Shown in pieces: positions 60,559 through 64,000 of a DNA stretch of 64,000 nt. The stretch is from contig JAQPZY010001448.1 in assembly GCA_029931535.1 (NCBI GenBank), forward strand, positions 992,001-1,056,000, in the 5' to 3' direction. The DNA comes from Margaritifera margaritifera. Lineage: Eukaryota; Mollusca; Bivalvia; Unionida; Margaritiferidae. The number at the start of each line of letters is the position of its first letter. The first letter of the stretch is position 1. Under the pieces are notes generated by a model, which saw nothing but the letters and a program-made list of their open reading frames with translations, was not told the origin of the DNA and did not search any database. A program made the translations under genes and the position numbers.

Positions 60559-61920
60559 TAATTTTTTTCCCGTTTTGTCTCAGATATTCTGCCATTTTCT
60601 AACTATAGGGTTGGAATTTCAAAGGCCTGTGATGAGGAAAATATGAGCAAATTAAAGTGCCGGTGCAAGAAGCTCACAAAGTCACATGATCTATAGATCA
60701 GGAGATCCATTTATAAAATCTGTCATATAAAGCGATTTATGGACCATATATTGTTTTTTTTTTTTTGTTTTGTTTTGTTTTGTTTATTTATCTGTACGGG
60801 CAGAAGGCACGAGCACGTACAGATTTATTATTATCCGGTACTTCTACTGAATGGGATATCTATGTTATACGCATGTTTATCTACTTTTGATTTACTTTGT
60901 ACTCCTAATTTTTCACATTTGTGACCTGAGCAGACTAAACATTGTATAGTGTATTGTATATTGCTTCCCGCGACCATTTTCGTACTTTCAACGAATTTAT
61001 TGACCATTCTAAAGACTCTTGGACTACTTGGCCTCAGACTTTAACCACAGTCCGAAGATATTTCTGTTTAATGTGCAAATACGTAAGGACTGATAATACA
61101 AATAATTGCAAATAGATACAAACTGTGCTACAGACATCTCATTTCCCCCAAAAGCACGCATATGCCTCCAACACCCTAGAGTCACAACGCTCACATGAAG
61201 TAGCGCTTCATCAAACAGACGACATTTTGTTTGCCAAATGGCTACGGAACCGTTTGAAACAGATTCCTGATCAGATAAAAGGATGAAAATTTATCACCTG
61301 GTTGCCCCTATACAAAATAAGAATCCATTATACTCATTTCAAAACTATGTTTATAAACATGATAGCGCTCTAATCAGATGGCGATTGAGTGGGTCTTTTT
61401 GTTAAGGGGTACTGATGGATGGAACGAGGCCTGAAGTGCACACTTGAAAATTCGGGTGATCTATGAATCAAAATAATGATACACTATTTTTTGTAGCGAC
61501 CGTAACCAGATACAGTATTTCAAATTATTTAATTATGGCAACCTTCACAACTTTGTATTGTTAAAGCATGGCGATATTGCCAAGCATCAATTCGGGAACC
61601 TAATAGTAATTTTTTTTTACAAAAAGGGGTCCAAAACTCTACTTCTTAAATAATATTGAATATAATTTAATTACAGTATTTAAAACGATTCATTCAATGT
61701 AGTTACTTGGAGGCGGCAGAATTGCGCGATTATCTGCGTGGGTGTAACTGCACATAAGCAGGAAAGATATACTTTGTTTATTTTTGTCTAACTTTCTGCT
61801 CATTATCCAAAGAAGGAACGAAAGAAAGTTTACACAATTCTTTCCTAAGAGTATATAATCAACATCGGTTAATAAGTAGTTCTCAGTACTACGTTATAAC
61901 AGAAGTAACGATACGTATTA
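60559..61920. other. Non-coding DNA
   Basis: No supported gene. Homopolymers and a short tgttt repeat near 60768-60785. Confidence 0.45.
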
Positions 61921-62103
61921 CCCGGGATCATCCGTTAAGGCACTGCACTCGTGACTAGAAGGTGTGGGTTCGATTCCCATCGTCGGATCAGCCCAGATCT
62001 ACTACCGTAGTGTGTTTTTGGGCAGTGCATTTTACTCTACTTGCCTCGGCACAATATAACCTTCAAAGTGTTAATGTGCCGTAAAACATTCAACCAAACA
62101 AAA
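61921..62103 (+). mobile_element. tRNA-headed SINE, family 2
   Basis: Diverged A-box region (gatcatccgttaaggca), good B box (gggttcgattccc), body tgtgtttttgggcagtgcat and ttgcctcggcac, and tail gtgccgtaaaacattcaacc. gtatta on both sides is a possible short target-site duplication. Confidence 0.85.
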
Positions 62104-62379
62104 TGTATTAGGTATATAATATATATGCATGACGATAAAAGGAGTTAGCTCAGGACCAGAAAGAAAAGAAAAAAAACTTTATAATTGAGTCAATGTTATA
62201 AACGCGAATGTAAAATTTAGGTCGACTGTGCAATGCGGAAAAAAGGAGACCACGAAAAAGATTTCGTTTACTCGGTATAAAATTTACTCCAAACTTATGA
62301 AATTACTGTGGACTACGTGAAACGTTCTCGTGGTTTCTCAACTGAGAGATCGAATTACCAAGAGCATAATATCAAAGAA

Positions 62380-62574
62380 TTAGGGGTGAAACGATACACC
62401 TGTGCCGCGTATCGATACGATTCACGATACACAGCCTACGATACGATACATTATCTATTCTCAGTTTAAGGAATAAAAAAACAAACGACTATTAATTATT
62501 CATGATTGCTGAAGATTAAAGTAACTTCTATAGGGTAGGTTTCGTTTTGTATCGATTCTTCACCTCTTGTATCG
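62380..62574. mobile_element. Possible hAT-like MITE with CGATAC-rich ends
   Basis: The left end ggggtgaaacgatacac and the right end tgtatcgattcttcacctc are imperfect inverted repeats. The words gatacgat and tatcgat recur inside and just outside. No matching 8-bp flanks were found. Confidence 0.4.
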
Positions 62575-62828
62575 ATATGGCAAAAGTATCGATGCATAGA
62601 TATATCTTTTCCTCTTTTCCTACGAAATAATGTCACAAAACCAAACGTCTCAGTATCTATATCCATGAACTTTACCCTTGAGTACGACATGGATGGGGTG
62701 AGATAGGGGTGGGTGGCAATCCTCAAATTCAACAGAATCTGTTAATTCTCAGTCACGATCGAAGAGTATCGCAACCTTCTTCAGATCTACTACTACTCTG
62801 CTAATGCTACATTTTTAATTGCTTGAAG

Positions 62829-62888
62829 GCTGTAATTGCATTCACTAAAACACCGTGGGAAACCAAATCGCCAATTCATTGTGTCCAG
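62829..62888 (+). CDS. Weak internal exon candidate, 60 nt
   Basis: An acceptor-like end (ttttaattgcttgaag) and a strong donor (gtgtccag, then gtaagc) enclose a 60-base open stretch reading AVIAFTKTPWETKSPIHCVQ. The length is a multiple of three. It could be a later exon of the 57.0-kb gene, but phases do not match in a simple way (donor phase 2 there, phase 0 here), so another exon would be needed between them. No family is recognised. Confidence 0.25.
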
Positions 62889-63563
62889 GTAAGCACCAAG
62901 TATATATTTTTGTTCTCCTATCCCTTTTCACGTCAAGCCAACGGTAAAAAGAACAGGAAATTAAAAGATAACGAAAAAGATATACGAGATGAAGTTTGTT
63001 TTCAATGTAAATACCGGTAGCTGAGACTGTTTGAGGATATCTTCAAATGTTGATGAGGATGAAAATTCCATTACTCGTGCGATGATTCAAAAGGCTAGAG
63101 ATCAAACAAATTTCCGTTGTTTCGCGCTACATTTAACTCGTTCTTTAAGACAGTCATATTTTGAATCAAGATGTGCTCCTACGTAACTGACCGGGCACAA
63201 CTTATGACTTCTTATGATTGACATGATCAATTCATCAAAATGACCAAGGATAATTCAGCCTTTCTGCTAAAGGAAAATTTGACTAGAAGAGGGAAGGCAA
63301 CAACAAAAATAATATCTCACGATGAAGTTTTACACTTTTCACGAGAATCCTATTAACAAGTGATGCCCGTAAAAAATACTGTCGATTTTTCATTTCTAGA
63401 GAAATAATTGAACACAAAACTTCAAAACTTTTGAATTTCCATCTGTGAGGGTTCGATATAGGTATTTCAAGAACTGCCCAAACAAGTTAAAAGACCACCC
63501 CTAATGGAGCCCCTTCATCAGAAATGAACGTGTACACACATGTAAACTGTCTAGTCAATGCTG

Positions 63564-63603
<40 letters not shown>

Positions 63604-64000
63604 CTTTGCGTGGAATGAGAGTATTTCAAAAAGAAGGACCCATAGGAAAGCGACGAAAAAGTAATCATTCAGTCTCAAGTTTGTTTTACAAAAAGAAAGA
63701 TCAAAGAAGCACAAGCTTTTGCACGAGAAAGACGTTACATAAAAAGCCCAGCAGGACTGCCACAATGTTTTCTGTTGCTCATAAGGCAATTTGTCCACTT
63801 TTTCTAAAGAAAACAGACCGAAGTTTATTTTCTAAACAGTATGGCTTAAACTGGCGCTCTTTGTCACCGGTGGGTGGTATCCAATTATCACATCTTCTCT
63901 GAGAAGTCAAAATTGTGCCTACAGTCATTCCTTTCTAGCCGTCTTGTTGAAAAGCACGGGCCATCATTGTCGACCAAACTCCATGCCAAACCCATTGTAA
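62889..64000. other. Non-coding DNA to window end
   Basis: A T run of about 30 at 63567-63598. The plus frame 63606-63902 is Lys/Ser-rich without recognisable motifs and is not called a gene. Confidence 0.45.

Noticed and set aside
63606..63902. 98-codon plus-strand frame at the window end
   Set aside because: Basic, low-information peptide without motif or splice support.

Overview
This window looks like nuclear DNA of a metazoan, most probably a bivalve mollusc. It is AT-rich, has no bacterial operon structure and no long conventional open frame, and is packed with microsatellites, minisatellites, tRNA-headed SINEs, foldback/MITE-like elements and array-bearing elements that resemble the bivalve 'pearl' (Helentron-like) family. 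The species call is inference from repeat types; no gene settles it.

Layout. 1-2 kb: plain AT-rich DNA. 2-3.6 kb: a 57-bp minisatellite with a 154-bp higher-order repeat. 3.6-6.7 kb: two foldback elements, an array of nuclear-receptor-like TGACC motifs, a decayed exon copy and two SINEs with clear target-site duplications (TSDs). 6.8-9.6 kb: a 42-bp minisatellite duplicated once as a block of about 1.4 kb; its unit length keeps one minus-strand frame open for 415 codons. 9.85-10.27 kb: one SINE inserted into another. 11.6-14.9 kb: short tandem repeats. 16.35-18.3 kb: a double-hairpin MITE, a SINE and TA arrays. 18.3-18.6 kb: the best exon in the window, a minus-strand terminal exon with a splice acceptor, stop codon and polyadenylation signal. 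19.4-22.6 kb: two more minisatellites. 22.9-39.4 kb: five copies of one array-bearing mobile element, from 3.5 kb down to 44 bp, with a candidate terminal exon at 34.2 kb. 41.4-43.0 kb: two minisatellites. 43.7-45.3 kb: a 1.65-kb element with long inverted ends. 46.9-52.5 kb: a SINE cluster, a second double-hairpin MITE and a small exon at 47.4 kb. 53-56 kb: a second TGACC array and a small hAT-like MITE with an 8-bp TSD. 57.0 kb: a candidate first coding exon of a type II membrane protein. 60-64 kb: TA arrays, SINEs and one further exon candidate.

No complete gene can be built. The exon candidates lie on both strands and belong to at least two genes, probably more. They are not shown to work together. 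No rRNA gene, functional tRNA gene, CRISPR array, transposase, reverse transcriptase or integrase frame is visible. The main interest lies in the repeat structures. Repeat limits are read by eye and may be off by several bases.
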